A stretch of DNA of 64,000 bases from Nymphaea colorata (lineage: Eukaryota > Streptophyta > Magnoliopsida > Nymphaeales > Nymphaeaceae). Positions 33,801 to 45,600 of this stretch are shown here, in pieces. A model generated the notes under the pieces. It worked only from the letters and a program-made list of their open reading frames with translations. It had not been told where the DNA came from and ran no database searches. The first letter of the stretch is position 1. Each line of letters opens with the position of its first letter. Where the stretch lies: contig NC_045139.1 in assembly GCF_008831285.2 (NCBI RefSeq), forward strand, positions 11,626,704-11,690,703, written 5' to 3'. Position numbers and translations under genes: made by a program.

Positions 33801-36545
33801 AGCCTCAACTAGGCCCTACCCATGTGAGACCATTTTAGGCTCTCAGACAGGCTGCACTTGCAACACCTATCCACTGCTTCCTAAGCTGGCCGTGCAAAGC
33901 ATTTATATTGACATCCATTGCTTTCCTGAACAAATCCGGGGAAAAAAAAAAGGAAGAAACTAACAAGGCCATTTCACAAGATGCATGGTAATTAGTACTT
34001 GCTTTCTGCTTTTCTTAACAGTAAAAGACTAGAAAGGAATAAATTTATCTAACTTTACAATCCATGATTATGTTCACAATAGCAGGAGTAGAAAATTAAT
34101 CTTGTTTTAGTTTTACAACCCATCTTTCATGAGAGTCAGCTGGAAACATAAGCAAGTCTGGCCAATAGAAACCATCATCGTAATAGTAAGGTAACACAAA
34201 CTAAAATAAAATGCTCTAAAGTTATAGTTGGTGCACCCGTAGTTAAGGCTGGAACTGGCTAAACACTGACTCACAATCAGTGAGTTGGCACAGCAACTAG
34301 TTCAGGTGAGGTCATAATCTCATACAATGTGTTTTCTCTGTTGAGCACAGCTGTATCAGCAGAGAACTATACATATGGAACACAACTTCGTATTGGCAAG
34401 TAGGTACATTATACATATATATGTATATACACACACACACACACACATATCAATTATAATCTCCAACTGTTTCATGTATTATGGATGAAAAAATCAAAAA
34501 GCAGTACTCAACATGCCACATAAATATACACATAACACAACCAGATATAGAACACTGGAAATCAAGACTTACCTGACCAACATCTGATAGCAAAAGATCT
34601 CCCTCTGTTTCACGTTCCAGAGCAATATCTACCATAGTAAGAAAGGATCAGTGGTACAAACCAAATAAGTGAATATTGCACTAAACAACAGAACTGGAGA
34701 AAATCAACAAGATCATATACCAAGCATTGACTGTGATATATCCAGGCCAATCCAGTGGTGCCCACTCTCAGAAAGAGTCTCTCCACTAAGCCCTGACCCA
34801 CACCCTACATATAACAGGATAGAACAGTCAGCCGCCCACACTTTTCAGAATGATACCTGACTTTCACAATTGCCTGATAAAAAATGTTGCAGAAAAGAAA
34901 AGAAAAAGGGTTTGCAAAAGCTCACCAATGTCAAGCAAAATCTTAGGCACTCCATCGTCAGGCAATGCAAGAAGCTCCAATGCTCTCTCAGAAAGTTTTG
35001 CCTGACATTGTTTTAACAAGGAGAAAACAAAACAGACACAAAAATAGAGATTTAGCATTCCATCAGTCAGAAGTAAAATTTATCCCAGAGTCCATTTGAC
35101 ATCAATTCAAGGAAAACAAGACAAATAAGTTAGTATATATAATGTGATCAGAAATGAGTAAGTCCAAAAATATCTTGAAAGTTGAAACACTAGAGAATCA
35201 AACAAATTTCATGCTCGTAATAGCTTGCACAACACAAAAACAAGGTCTCTAGATTAAGCTACTTTTTGTTATCCAAAGCAGAGTACTACTCAGATGGAGT
35301 ATTGGCATAGTCTACTTCAAATGCTTGGCCACAAAGTTGCAAAACGTCCTGTACAAGCACCAAAACAACAAAAAATGATATGCCTGACTACACCAACTTG
35401 CACGTGAAGTCCGATTTCCAGTAACCCATCCTTATGTACACATGCATGAATAGACAGATATGCTCAGGTCCCCATTGTTTTGGGGAGAAGCAGTCTAATT
35501 AAAATGAGCAAACCCTACTTTGACAATGTGAAACACCACAACAACCACATACTTTTGCATTGGTGTCACATTCACAGTATAACCACCAGCACCACATCCT
35601 TTTGCATTGGTCTCACATTAACAGTATAACGAAAGCAAATAATGAACACATGTAGTCCCTGATGGTGTTCCACATAACCCATAAGATGACCTGATCTGAA
35701 TTCCTTTATGACGAATCCAATGTCACTGTCTTTTTTTTTTCTTATAAATCTTTTTCTTCAGATTAATTTTGTTTGACTCCATTTTATTTATCTCTTTACA
35801 CATTATTTCTTCCGTTCATCCCCGTACCACTTGCCATTTTTTTTCCTTCCTTTCATCTTCCCACACTAATTAGCATCATCCCCGGGTGCCGAAAAGATGC
35901 CTTAATGGCCTTCCTTCTCATTCTTACTCCACACGTTAGTAGTGTCTTGGAGAATTTTATGAACACTAGTTCCGCTTCTATCTGCACTGGATGAACCTTG
36001 CTTCTGAATGATAGTAAGGCCATAAGACAAACCTGCCCAGATGTCTTCCAACCGAGGAAACATTCTTTTCTCGTCAAACTTCGCACAGTGTAAAAACAAG
36101 CACCATAAGGTTCACACTTTCAATGACGTCATCCCAATATCCAATATAAACGCCACGGGACAAAAAAGAAATCTAAAAGCATTAATGTCGCTAAAACATA
36201 CTCTTCTGTTGGATTGAAAATATAATCTCGATATACTCTACTATTATTAAATTGAAAAAATAATATAAGATCTCCATAATTCAACAGAACCAAGGAGAGC
36301 CAAAAAGAAATAAAACGTTGTCAGATCTCCAGTCCTAATGCACGCAATCGTGGACGACAACCAGACAGACATAAACTAAAGCTGGAGTACAAGAATTCAC
36401 AGGAAACCAAAACGAAAAAGAAACACGTTTCCGGAAGAGAATAAACCTGGATCTCGATTATTCGGGAAGACGTCGTATACTTCCGGGCTTCCGTGTCATT
36501 GTAGAAGAACTCTGGTGGAGCCTGCAGCTCCGGGCGAGACGACAT
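27116..36545 (-). CDS. RID2: 18S rRNA (guanine-N7)-methyltransferase, BUD23/RID2 type
   Basis: Nine exons on the minus strand: 36545-36447, 35001-34926, 34804-34721, 34628-34573, 31793-31737, 30907-30858, 30762-30610, 29207-29075, 27280-27116. All introns are GT-AG and all phases fit, giving 873 nt and 290 residues, close to the about 289 of the Arabidopsis protein. The start [17 protein letters not shown] is typical of BUD23. SAM-binding motif I, LLDIGCGSG (residues 55-63), spans exons 2-4 junctions; ISAIQWLCNAD follows in exons 5-6. An acidic [10 protein letters not shown] tract and a basic [16 protein letters not shown] tail with final RKRKTRF resemble the nucleolar C-terminus of the family. 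Family role: with TRM112 it methylates a guanine of 18S rRNA and supports 40S subunit maturation. Introns are long (up to 2.8 kb) and hold repeats. No defect is visible. Confidence 0.93.
28450..28955. repeat. Three degenerate tandem repeats of about 170 bp in intron 8
   Basis: Phrases GGCCTGAACA or GGCCTGAAAT, CCATAATTTCCAG-like, ACCCAAGTCAAATTTSGTTGG and GATGTAGTCTWRTAATAAC recur in the same order starting at about 28460, 28626 and 28799. The spacing is 166-174 bp. Copies are clearly diverged, so the array is old. It lies in the intron before the last exon of the methyltransferase gene. Confidence 0.7.
32740..33800. other. AT-rich block inside intron 4 of the RID2-like gene
   Basis: Very A/T-rich with many poly-A and poly-T runs and phrases repeated in both orientations (AAAATATCATGCATTTTCC and relatives). 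It looks like an old non-autonomous insertion, but ends were not found. No coding signal. Confidence 0.35.
34418..34446. repeat. (TA)/(CA) microsatellite in intron 4
   Basis: ATATATGTATATAC runs into about 18 bp of AC repeats. Confidence 0.85.
35546..35634. repeat. Imperfect tandem duplication in intron 1
   Basis: CTTTTGCATTGGTGTCACAT followed by TCACAGTATAACCACCAG is repeated as CTTTTGCATTGGTCTCACAT with TAACAGTATAAC. Period about 47 bp. Confidence 0.75.
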
Positions 36546-36573
36546 CCTTCCCCTAAGAAAACGAATACCTCAC

Positions 36574-36702
36574 AACCCTAACCCTATAGTCTAATTGAAT
36601 AGTTCAACAACCTTGAATCTCTGGAGAGCGCGATGGCCTCCTGAAACCCTAATTCCGGGATAACAAGTAGAGAGACGACTCGGACATAGACTTAGGGCTT
36701 TA
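36574..36702 (-). promoter_or_regulatory. Telo-box cluster upstream of the RID2-like gene
   Basis: AACCCTAACCCTA at 36574-36586, AAACCCTAA at 36644-36652 and TTAGGG at 36692-36697 lie 30-160 bp upstream of the start codon. Telo-boxes (AAACCCTAA) are known from promoters of plant ribosomal-protein and ribosome-biogenesis genes, which suits an 18S rRNA methyltransferase. Motifs are visible; regulation is inferred. Confidence 0.6.
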
Positions 36703-36779
36703 GGCTGTTGCGCGCGAGCGGGAAGGCGCTCCAACGGGATTCTATAGATGCCTGCATACTTTACAGAATAAGCATGCAA

Positions 36780-38640
36780 CTTAGTGTGTATTTTCGTTGT
36801 GGCGCCTACACATTTGCTACTTTCAGGACAATAACATAACCTTATTACTTTTAGCTTTCACTTCTCTTCCCTTTTCTTTTCTCTTTTTTCTTTTTTTGTT
36901 TGATGATGAACACTTCAAGGACCAAAACTGGTTCATGTTTTACATGGAAGAAGAAAATCAAACTGACTGAATGTAAGCCTTGTTTGCAATGTTTTAGAAA
37001 GACGACACAATGAAAAAATCTCAGTGACGTGTTTTTTATTTTTTCAGTTAACAGATTCATTAAGTTTTCTCAATGTTTTGGAACAAAGCAGGTTGCTTGC
37101 TTGGCTCCTAATACAAGATGGGGTGTTGGGTGCTAGAAACGAGCAAAACTACTCTTGATGATAAACTAAGGTTGCAGTTGTTTAGGATATCAGATCAATG
37201 GATTTAACCAAGGTTGGACCTTACGGTCATGTTTGATTATCTCAGATTTGAGATCCGCAGTTTTCAATACCGACTCCCCTCCCTCCCACCTGATTTCAAA
37301 TCCATGCTTTTTAACAAAGTGCGGATTTGAAATCAATGTTAGGAGTGAATGCTAAAATCAACAGTTTGATACAACTATAGATTTCAGCTATCATGGATTT
37401 GAGATTCCCTCTTACATGAGATTCATGGAGAATCAAACGCAACCTAATACTATGTATGGTGTGGAACTGTGGATTTAAGATCCATGCTATTGAAATCCCA
37501 TGTTTGTTTGAATTAAGAATCGAACTTAGCACAACTTTTAAATCTTCCACATATCCTCATGTCCGAAACTGAAAGAGTCATAGATGTAGATTTTTTATTA
37601 AAAAGACAAAAGATATTCCTCTGTTAAAAGGGTAGGATAAAAGTTCCTACGTTATCCACCTAACACCGAAACCGGTCTCGTATGAACCGGCTGACATGAA
37701 ATTTGTAAATTTAGCATCTATGGTCTAGTGTTTATGAGCAAGAAAATTTCTGGCGTTTTTCCTTTTAATCACCAAGAAATTATTTCTAAAACATATTGTT
37801 TTCAGGTGGAAAAACTTTGCATGAAGTGTCTCCTGCTGGTGGTTACTTAGCATCCTAAACTTAGCTAGCCACAACGAAAGTGGTTTACGGCTTTTTTTTT
37901 TATGTTTGTTTAAGTTGAAATGGCACTATTTTAAAGGCAAATTAAACGTTATTCAAGCATCAAATTTGAAGCTTGTCTCGTGGAATTATAATTGTTAAAT
38001 GCCTCCACATGACTCGATTTTTTCAGCTAAGCTCATCCTTTTACCAGAGAGGCTATAGATTGCCTCTCGAGGGCTAGGCTGGACATGCATACTTGCTTCC
38101 AATATGTAAATGAAGATTCCAATGTTGAGATGAAATAAGAATTTGAGAACGAACCACTTAAAATATCATCTTGGATTTTTTTTTTTTTTGAAGTTACAAA
38201 AACCATTCAAGAAATGAGCGATTAACAAATTGGCGCTCAATTTTTCAACTTAATCGAGGTGCAGAACTTAATCAACACGAAAAACTGCATTTTCCGGTCT
38301 AAATCCCGCCTGACAAGGATGATACAACATGCAAATCAATCGGTAGACACTAGATTACAACTGTGAACATGGAACCAACACAAAAATAGAGTGGTGAATC
38401 GGTCATTTCCACAACCACCGCCATTGTTTTCACAGTTTTGAACGACAATCGACCAGTTGATCTCTGCAAGAAAAATCCATAAAAAGAACTCTCTTGAACT
38501 CTTAAATCTATTGTAAACATGCTTATAAGTTGGAAACAACAAAAAATTCCAAATTAAAGCCATCAAATCCAAGAAAATCGAAAGGAATAATTGTTGGCGA
38601 ACATTCAATAGCTTTATGCAAAAAATGATCCAAACCTGGT
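36780..38640. other. No gene seen
   Basis: AT-rich intergenic DNA. The stretch 37180-37560 repeats GGATTTGAGAT and GATTTGAAATC phrases in both orientations, suggesting an old inverted-repeat insertion. No coding frame with a known domain. Confidence 0.45.
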
Positions 38641-38890
38641 GTGATGGAAGATCCAGTCGACTTAGCCGTGCGGGGAATCCAGTGTAGCAAGGGAGATAAA
38701 TTTCAAATTTTAAAAAGTTTCCTCGTTTCATCAAACGCGGAATAAAAAAATGCCCATTAAACGTGTTTCCGAAAATATCTTTCCGGAAACTTCTCTCCTC
38801 CGCGAGGGGTGAAAAAATAAAACCGGGTTTATTTTTCTGCCCGTTAGGGCACCCACGCTTCGCCTTCGCCTCCCACCCACGCAGCGCCTC
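38640..38890. mobile_element. Element end related to the left end of the 50.7-60.7 kb insertion
   Basis: GGGGAATCCAGTGTAGC, TTTCAAATTTT, TTTCATCAAACGC, GTTTCCGAAAATATC and CGCGAGGGGTGAAAAAA occur in the same order as AGGAAATCCAGTGTAGC, TTTCAAATTTT, CCCGTCAAAC, TTTCGAAAATTTG and GCGGGGTGGAAAAAA at 50764-50915. So the two loci share a repeat family. Here it runs into the GC-rich stretch and kinase exons at 38.9-40.1 kb. The opposite end was not found. Confidence 0.55.
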
Positions 38891-38950
38891 CCTCTCCCTC
38901 CTGCCGCAGGCCCGCAGCTGTTCCGAGTTGCTGGGCGTCGTCTCTTTCGC

Positions 38951-39130
38951 CCTCTCACTCTCCTGCTCCCTCATCCTCTCTCTCGCCCTCTCACTCTCCT
39001 GCTCCCTCATCCTCTCTCTCGCCCTCTCACTCTCATGATCCCCTCTGCGTCTCTCTCACCCTCTGAGTCTCCTTCTCCCCTCGTCGTCTCTCTCACCATC
39101 TGAGTCTCCTTCTCCCCTCGTGGCCCCTCT
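38951..39130. repeat. C/T-rich minisatellite, 36-bp then about 39-bp units
   Basis: CCTCTCACTCTCCTGCTCCC with period 36 bp is present about 2.4 times from 38951. It is followed by two units containing CTGAGTCTCCTTCTCCCCTC. The region is strongly C/T on the plus strand and G/A on the minus strand, so long open frames across it are composition artefacts. Confidence 0.85.
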
Positions 39131-39431
39131 CGCACTCTCACTCTCCTGCTACCCTCCTCGTCTCTCTCGCCAGAACGACCCCATCTTGCTCGCCGCCATA
39201 GATCAGATCTGTGCATCTCCGCCTCTCCACCATAGGTAACCATCCCTCCCTCTCTCTCTCGATCTCGTCGCTGTTAGTCTGCCGTGAAAAGCAGCCAATC
39301 CCTTGTGCAGATCTATGAAGGCGGAGGAGTGACGCTGGAAGAGTGAAGGCTTTTTGTGCAGGCCTGTGAGGGAATGAGAGGCGGTCCACTTCGCTGGTCG
39401 AGTCGTCATCTGTCACTTTCTGCTATCAGGT

Positions 39432-39502
39432 AAATCCCAATTTCTTCAATTTGTGTTTGTGCTCTGGAAATCCCAATTTCTTCATTTTGTGCTTGTGCTC
39501 TG
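39432..39502. repeat. 36-bp tandem duplication after a possible splice donor
   Basis: AAATCCCAATTTCTTCAATT plus 16 bases is repeated with small changes. It begins right after ATCAG|GTAAAT, a good plant donor, so an untranslated exon could end at 39429 on the plus strand. This is only suggestive. Confidence 0.6.
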
Positions 39503-39788
39503 GAATCATCTCCTTCCCCTTTCCCGTTTCTCGATTCCTGCATTTCCCTCTTTTTTATGTATGACGTATTTTGATTTTGAGTTGGAGAGGGAAGGTTTGC
39601 TTGCTTCTTCTTCCTATCGCCATACTCTTCTTACTTTATGTATAACTTTTAGTATTGAGCCCCAAGCGAAGGAGAGGAAAGACTACAAGGCTCATCCAAG
39701 CTCAGGCTCATTTCTTACTGTTTTCTCTGTACTCTTTATGGCTTTTCTCTCTTAGCAATTGATGAAGGTGGTTCTTCCCCCAGTGGGG

Positions 39789-40124
39789 TTGACACGTGAG
39801 TGTCTTCCCCTTCAGGTCCGTCTTTTGCGAGACCGAAATCTGAAAGCTTTGCTTTGAAGTCTTGTCAACAGAGCAACAGAGGCCATCAATATATGTCAAA
39901 ACATAAAACAACAATTGAAACTGCAGCAACAATGCTAGTTAGTGACGATGGTATGTCCATGAAGAAGAATAAGAAGCAGTAACTTACAGAGTCTAGCAGA
40001 ATGTTGGAGGCTTTGAAATCTCGGAAGATGACTGGTTTCTTCTGGCCATGAAGAAAAGCAAGTCCTTTGGCTGCTCCCAATGCTATCTTCAGCCTTGACG
40101 CCCATGGCAATGAAATAGAAAATC
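39789..40124 (-). pseudogene. Two exons of an RLCK-VII (PBL-type) protein kinase
   Basis: Exon fragment 40124-39988 encodes [18 protein letters not shown] and [14 protein letters not shown], the catalytic-loop region of receptor-like cytoplasmic kinases of subfamily VII (usually VIYRDFK), and ends at a GTAAGT donor. Exon fragment 39860-39789 encodes [20 protein letters not shown], with the DFG motif. The reading frames of the two pieces do not join cleanly at the visible splice sites, and sequence after HVST is not kinase. No N-lobe or C-lobe is nearby. So this is a captured or relict gene fragment and not a working kinase. Confidence 0.75.
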
Positions 40125-40168
40125 CTGCAGAATGAAAGAACCTTTCAAAGTTAGATACATGATGGTAG

Positions 40169-40264
40169 TTGTCCAGTTTAAAAAAATAAAACATATAAGG
40201 TGCTCACGCTGCCACTAAAATTATGATTGGGCTTTGTGTCCAGTTTAAAAAAATAAAACATCTA
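40169..40264. repeat. Direct repeat around a 70-bp segment
   Basis: GTCCAGTTTAAAAAAATAAA is present at about 40172 and again at about 40238, and GCTGCCACTAAA occurs after each. This is a local duplication between the kinase fragment and the gypsy fragment. Confidence 0.75.
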
Positions 40265-40800
40265 TGAATGACAGACATGCTCCTCCATGCTGCCACTAAA
40301 GACCACAGACTTGTCAATGTAGAAGATCTTGTTCATCATTGTTGAGAAGGTCGTTGGGGCATTGGTCAACCTGAATGACATAACTAGGAATTCATAAGCA
40401 CCATAGCGAGTGACACAAGTGGTCTTTGGTTCATCTCTTTTTGCTATCATAACTTGCTAGTAACCCGATCAAAGGTCCAATTTCAAAAAGATTCATGCAT
40501 TGCCCAACTGATCAAATAAGTTAGCAATGAGTGACAATGAATATTTGTTCTTAATCGTTACCTTATTCAATTCATGGTAGTCTATGCATAGACGCTTTGA
40601 GCCATCATGTTTCAATTGAAACAACACAGGTGCTCCATAACGAGCCTTAGAGGGCCTGATGATCCCTCCCTCCAGCATTTCGTCTAGCTGACGTTGAAGT
40701 TCTTTCAACTCCGTAGGACCCATCCGGTAAGGCACCATGGCAAGTGGTTTTGTGCTAGGGACCAATTCGATGGTAAAAGAGGGACGAGAAAGGAAGAGGG
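40262..40800 (-). pseudogene. Ty3/gypsy reverse transcriptase fragment
   Basis: One minus frame carries [57 protein letters not shown], then EPKTTCVTRYGAYEFLVM and LTNAPTTFSTMMNKIF, the RT palm of Ty3/gypsy elements. Three in-frame stops lie between 40440 and 40495. The catalytic YXDD box is missing: the frame passes from the IDKSVVF stretch directly to SGSMEEHVCH. The fragment is cut on its upstream side by a copia LTR at 40801. Confidence 0.85.
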
Positions 40801-41223
40801 TGACAACTCAATAAAGTGACTAAGTCTCTTGCATTGGCATAGCAAGAGTATTTCATAGTTTATTTATAGTGTTACAAGGCAGGAGCCGTATGGTAGCAGT
40901 TCAACGTTACAAGCCTAATGATTATGGTAACAACAATATGTTACAAGGTTCAAAGTTATAAGGCTGATCAATATGGCAACACTAATCTGTTGCAAGGCTG
41001 GAGACGTGTGGTAACAGTCCAGCGTTACAAGGCTAGAGACGTGTGGTAACAGTCCAGCGTTACAAGGCTGGAACCAACATGGTAACAATTCAACCAAGGA
41101 GTTACAAGTAGAAATTGAAATTTGAAAAAACTTTCCTTAATAGAGTCGAGCCTTCACGTGATAATCTTTTCTTGCCATGTTGGTGCCGTTGATTTCTTCT
41201 TCTTAACATTTCCTTCCTTAACA
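40801..41223 (-). mobile_element. 3' LTR of a Ty1/copia element
   Basis: On the minus strand the LTR starts TGTTAAGGAAGG after the purine-rich CTTGAGGGAGCA and ends GTTGTCA against gypsy sequence, so it has TG...CA ends and is 423 bp long. A TATA-like CACTATAAATAAAC lies at about 40860. The RNase H frame of the adjoining pol runs about 70 nt into it. The 5' LTR is absent. Confidence 0.7.
41006..41078. repeat. 35-bp tandem duplication inside the copia LTR
   Basis: GAGACGTGTGGTAACAGTCC plus 15 bases occurs twice. Further, weaker copies of the GTTACAAGG and GGTAAC phrases occur from 40870 to 41090, so the LTR U3 region is built from a diverged array. Confidence 0.85.
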
Positions 41224-42579
41224 TGCTCCCTCAAGCTGAACGTTGGTTCAACCACGTTAAGCTTGTCACGAAACATGTTGAACGAACTAGTGCTGAGAGC
41301 TTTTGTCATTCCATCAGCCAATTGTTCAGCAGATTGTATGAATCTAACTTGAATATTTCCTTGATTGACGTGATCTCGAACAAAGTAAAAACTCACTTCC
41401 ACATGTTTAGTTCGAGCATGAAAAACTGGATTAGCTGCGAGATATAATGCTCCAATGTTATCACACCAAAGAATGAGCGAAAATGAGAAATTTATTTCCA
41501 ATTCTTTGAGAAGTGATTTTAACCAAAGAAGTTCAGCAGCAGGACATGCCAAGGATTTGTATTCAGCTTCAGTGCTGGATTAGACTACAGTTCTTTGTTT
41601 CCTAGATGCCCAAGATATGATATTGTCTCCTAAGAATACAACGAAACCACCTGTAGATTTTCTATTTTTGGACCTCCTACCCAATCGACATCTTCAAAGG
41701 CCCACAGTTGCAATGCTGACGATGTTTTGAGGTGTAATGGATATTGACTGGTTCCACTCAAATATCGCAGAATTTGTTTAACCATTACCCAATGATTCAT
41801 TGTAGGAGAGTGCATGAATTGGCAAGCTCGATTGATAGCAAATGCTATGTCTGGTCGATTGAGGGTGGTGTATTGTAATGCCCCCACCGCACTTAGATAG
41901 AGTGAAGAATTATCAAAGGGTGTCTGAGATGACTCATAGCCTGTATTACTACTCATCGGTGAAACAGTAGGCTTTGCCATGGCCATATTAGCTTGTTTGA
42001 TGATACTTTTGATATAAGATTGTTGACATAGATACAACGATTGAGCTGTCCGTGTGACTTTGATCCCAAGAAAATAGGATAGGAGTCCAAGATCTTTCAC
42101 TAAAAATGTATCCTGTAGTTGACGAATAACCCAATCAGCCAAAGATGGGGATGACCCAGTAATGATTATATCGTCAACATAGACAAAAGTTTGTCATTGC
42201 CTTTGGAATAGATAAACACGTCAGATTGTGAGATGAAGAAACCAAGTTGTTGAAGATGACAACTGAGCCGATGGTACCAAGCTCGGGGAGCTTGTTTGAG
42301 GCTATAAATGGCTTTTTCCAGTTTGCATACATAAGCAAGATGTTGTTGATCTTCAAACCCTTCTGGTTGAGTCATATAGACATATTCATCAAGATAGCCA
42401 TTAAGAAAGGCATTGTCAAAATCAAGTTGTCGAAGTGGCCAACAATATTGCACGACTAAGGGAAGTAAAACCCTAATAGTAGTGGGTTTTACTGTTGGGC
42501 TGAATGTTTCCAAGTAATTGATGCCTTCCTCTTGTAAGAAACCACGAGCAACAAGCCGTGGATCAGTGGCACACCACAT
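41154..42579 (-). pseudogene. Ty1/copia reverse transcriptase-RNase H remnant
   Basis: From 42579 downward: LVARGFLQEEGINYLETFSP, LDFDNAFLNGYLDEYVYM and SLKQAPRAWY are copia RT motifs. A frameshift near 42190 separates this from the frame carrying the YVDD catalytic box and LADWVIRQLQDTFLVKDLG. A stop near 41630-41580 splits off RNase H (ELLWLKSLLKEL, LWCDNIGALYLA, KHVEVSFYFVRDHV, QLADGMTKAL). The 5' part (gag, protease, integrase) is missing: sequence above 42600 is unrelated. The element is dead. Confidence 0.9.
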
Positions 42580-42609
42580 GGCCCATGATTGATATTCTTG
42601 GGCCTAGCC

Positions 42610-45600
42610 CAGGCCAGCACTCCATGCCTAGCCTAGCCACAAGTTTATGCCATCCCTCAATATATCCAAAAATTTCTCTACACGGGGTTTAAGAAAGTCC
42701 AACACATATAAGCTCTCTCTCACACACACTCAAGGTGGTGTGTGTGTGAGAAATTAAATGGTCTCACCCATGTTTTGACATGCCCAATGTATGCAAGATA
42801 AAGTAAAAAGATCTCACCCAATCAGATGGTGAAGAGAGATTTAGCAGCTTTCTTGTTATAATCTTGCTTTGTACCATGTTTTCTGAAAATATAAACTTGA
42901 TCTTTTAATTCTTGAATTTTTCATGTACTTTTACCCATGGATTTTTGTCCTAGATTTTCCTTTGTCATACATTAAATGATGTGATTGAAATCCTATTAAT
43001 TTTTAAAATAAATTATATGAATCATGTTTTTCTAATTGCTTTGATCATTTCATAGTTCAATGCAATGATTTTAAGTTTGGGAATGTGAGAAACACAATTT
43101 TTGAGGCATATCAAGTAGATCTTGTATACTACCGTCTATGGATATGATCCTTTAATTGAGTCAATAAAAAGTATATGTTAAAACTGTTTATCTTCATGCT
43201 TAGATGTCAAAAAACCAATGCATGGTTCCTAATAAGTAAGAGATAATGAATGCTTATGCGTTCTAAATTAAGTCAAAATCATGCCAAAGGCCCAAAGTAT
43301 GCCTGCAAATCCAGATTTGCCTTGGATATGAAATCTGGAACCTACAAACTAGTTCAGACATTCACACTCAAAATCAGATTTTGATTACTGTTCACATTGC
43401 AGACTTTGAATACTCTATCTTTATTTCCATTAAATGCCCTCTCTTTAGCATTTAATGAAGAAAAGTATATAGCAAGCAGTTGGTCAACATTATATGTGTT
43501 GTAGTCAGGATCTACTTTATAACTTTATATATAGGCAAAAGGATCAAATCTGATAAAAAAGAAAGCATAAAAAGGAAGTTGATCCATAAGAGGACTAACT
43601 GAACCCTCTTGGAAGATGCTTGAAAAACAGCAAAACTAGTCCCTTGCTTCTCTGACTTTAGCTGTGATCGTATATAACCTAGAAGGCTAGAACAACCAGG
43701 TTTGAGTTTACACCAACTTGGTTACTAGATGAGAAAGTCTACATGACTTAATTGTTAATTCTTTTTGACAGATCTTGTAAATATACACTACAATTATTGA
43801 ATAGAGATAAATCCTAAAGAACATAATCTAATGCTACTTTGAGGTGGTTGTTATACAATCTAGAAGTGATACATAATAGCAACAACCTATTACTGAAGAA
43901 GGAAGGATGTTGTTACCCATACCTAGATGGAGGCTACCAGACGAGCTGCATAAGTATGAATTTTCAAAAAAAATTGTTTTCTTTTCTTGTTAGAGGCTAG
44001 ATTTGTGGCTAAGGGTTAGCAATAGCAAAAATTTTGACATGTTTGTTTGATAATAAAAAAACCAAGTAAAAGACTTGGTTCATGTTTAATTGAATGAGAA
44101 GCATGTTCAAGTGGTTTAGGTTTAGACAAAAAAGAAACCAAAGAACAAAAGGTTTTCCTTGTTCAATGGAAATAAGAAAAATAGGTTGGGCTGTCACTTC
44201 TGGCAAAGGTCGATGTTTTATTCCATGTGGTAAAATGGGCAATGGAACCCATGTCAGTCAGATCCAATGTTAGATATATTGACATATTTAATTTTTTTAA
44301 TCTTGCAAAAAGTTTTAGAAAATCAGAAAAATACAAAATAATAACGAAAAAATTAAGAAAAAATACTCACTATGAGAAAAAAGAATTGCATAACCATAAA
44401 AAACATAACAAATGTATGTTACCTACGATATTCACATTTTCATTTGAAATCATCAAGATTGACTGCTTAAATTACTCCCAACATTTAAAAGCAGATAAAA
44501 ATAAAAAAGCTTTTGATTATCTATGACTAAATCCATGGAATTTTTAGGCAAATTACAGTTACAAAATTTAAAAACATTAGTTTCTATTTTTGAGAGAAGA
44601 CATAGCTCATGTGAAGAGAACCATAAAAGGTTATTGCATTATGTTAGCCTTAAATTTTATTCTTTTTACATTCAATCCATAAAAATGCCTTTTATATTGA
44701 AGATAATCTTAAAATGCATGAAACTTGTAAAAACAAAAAATACTCTCATTGACACATTTTTATGTTCTCAAGGTATAATATAAGTTTCACCCTATCATAT
44801 TACACCTGATACAGTATAATTACACTTGGAAAATTAGTTTCAAGCACATGTTCTGTCGTTTCCCATCATAGTTCCATTGCATAACATAACATTGTATGAT
44901 ATAGTGCATGACGTGCAACGTTGGTTTTGCCTAGTTTCCCAATAAGGCCTAAATAAAACACCAAGAAGTTTTTTCTTGTCATTAAACAAAGCCCGAACAA
45001 AAAACATAGAACTTTTGCCTAGTTACGAAGTGCAAACTAAATCGTAAAAGTCTTGCCTAGCTATCAAACAAGGCCGAAACAAAAACATCATGCATGGTAA
45101 GCTTAAAAAGAAAGTTAACAATGGGATAATCTGGTACAGGGTTGCACATGGGTTGGGTACCAGTATGGATGTATTACCATTTTTTGTTATATGAATGTAC
45201 CAGATTCAGTTCTAACCAGATTTGGTTCTAACAAAACTTTTAGCTTGTTAGCTTGCTAATCCCAAGCATTTGTATGATATTGGAATTTAGGCATGGAAGC
45301 TAGCTGGTAGCAAACCACACTTTTCAAAATGTTGCTTTACTAACAAAATGACAACTATCACTCTATTTAGTGAAAGCAATTTGTGTAGCAAAACAATTGT
45401 ATTGCTTGGATGTTTTGCATGAGTTTTCCATGTGGCAAAGGCACTTGACTATTATACCAACATGGTCACTAGAAGATCATCTTGTTAACAGGACTCAGTC
45501 CTCGTGCCTATTATGGGAGATTCACCTACTCCACTTGTGGATTTTCTAAATAACCGCTTAATACAACAGTACACAATCCATTCCACCCCTCAACCTAAAC

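Noticed and set aside
38336-39416. Long Arg/Glu-rich frames across 38.3-39.4 kb
   Set aside because: They are produced by the C/T-rich minisatellite; no domain and no conserved features.
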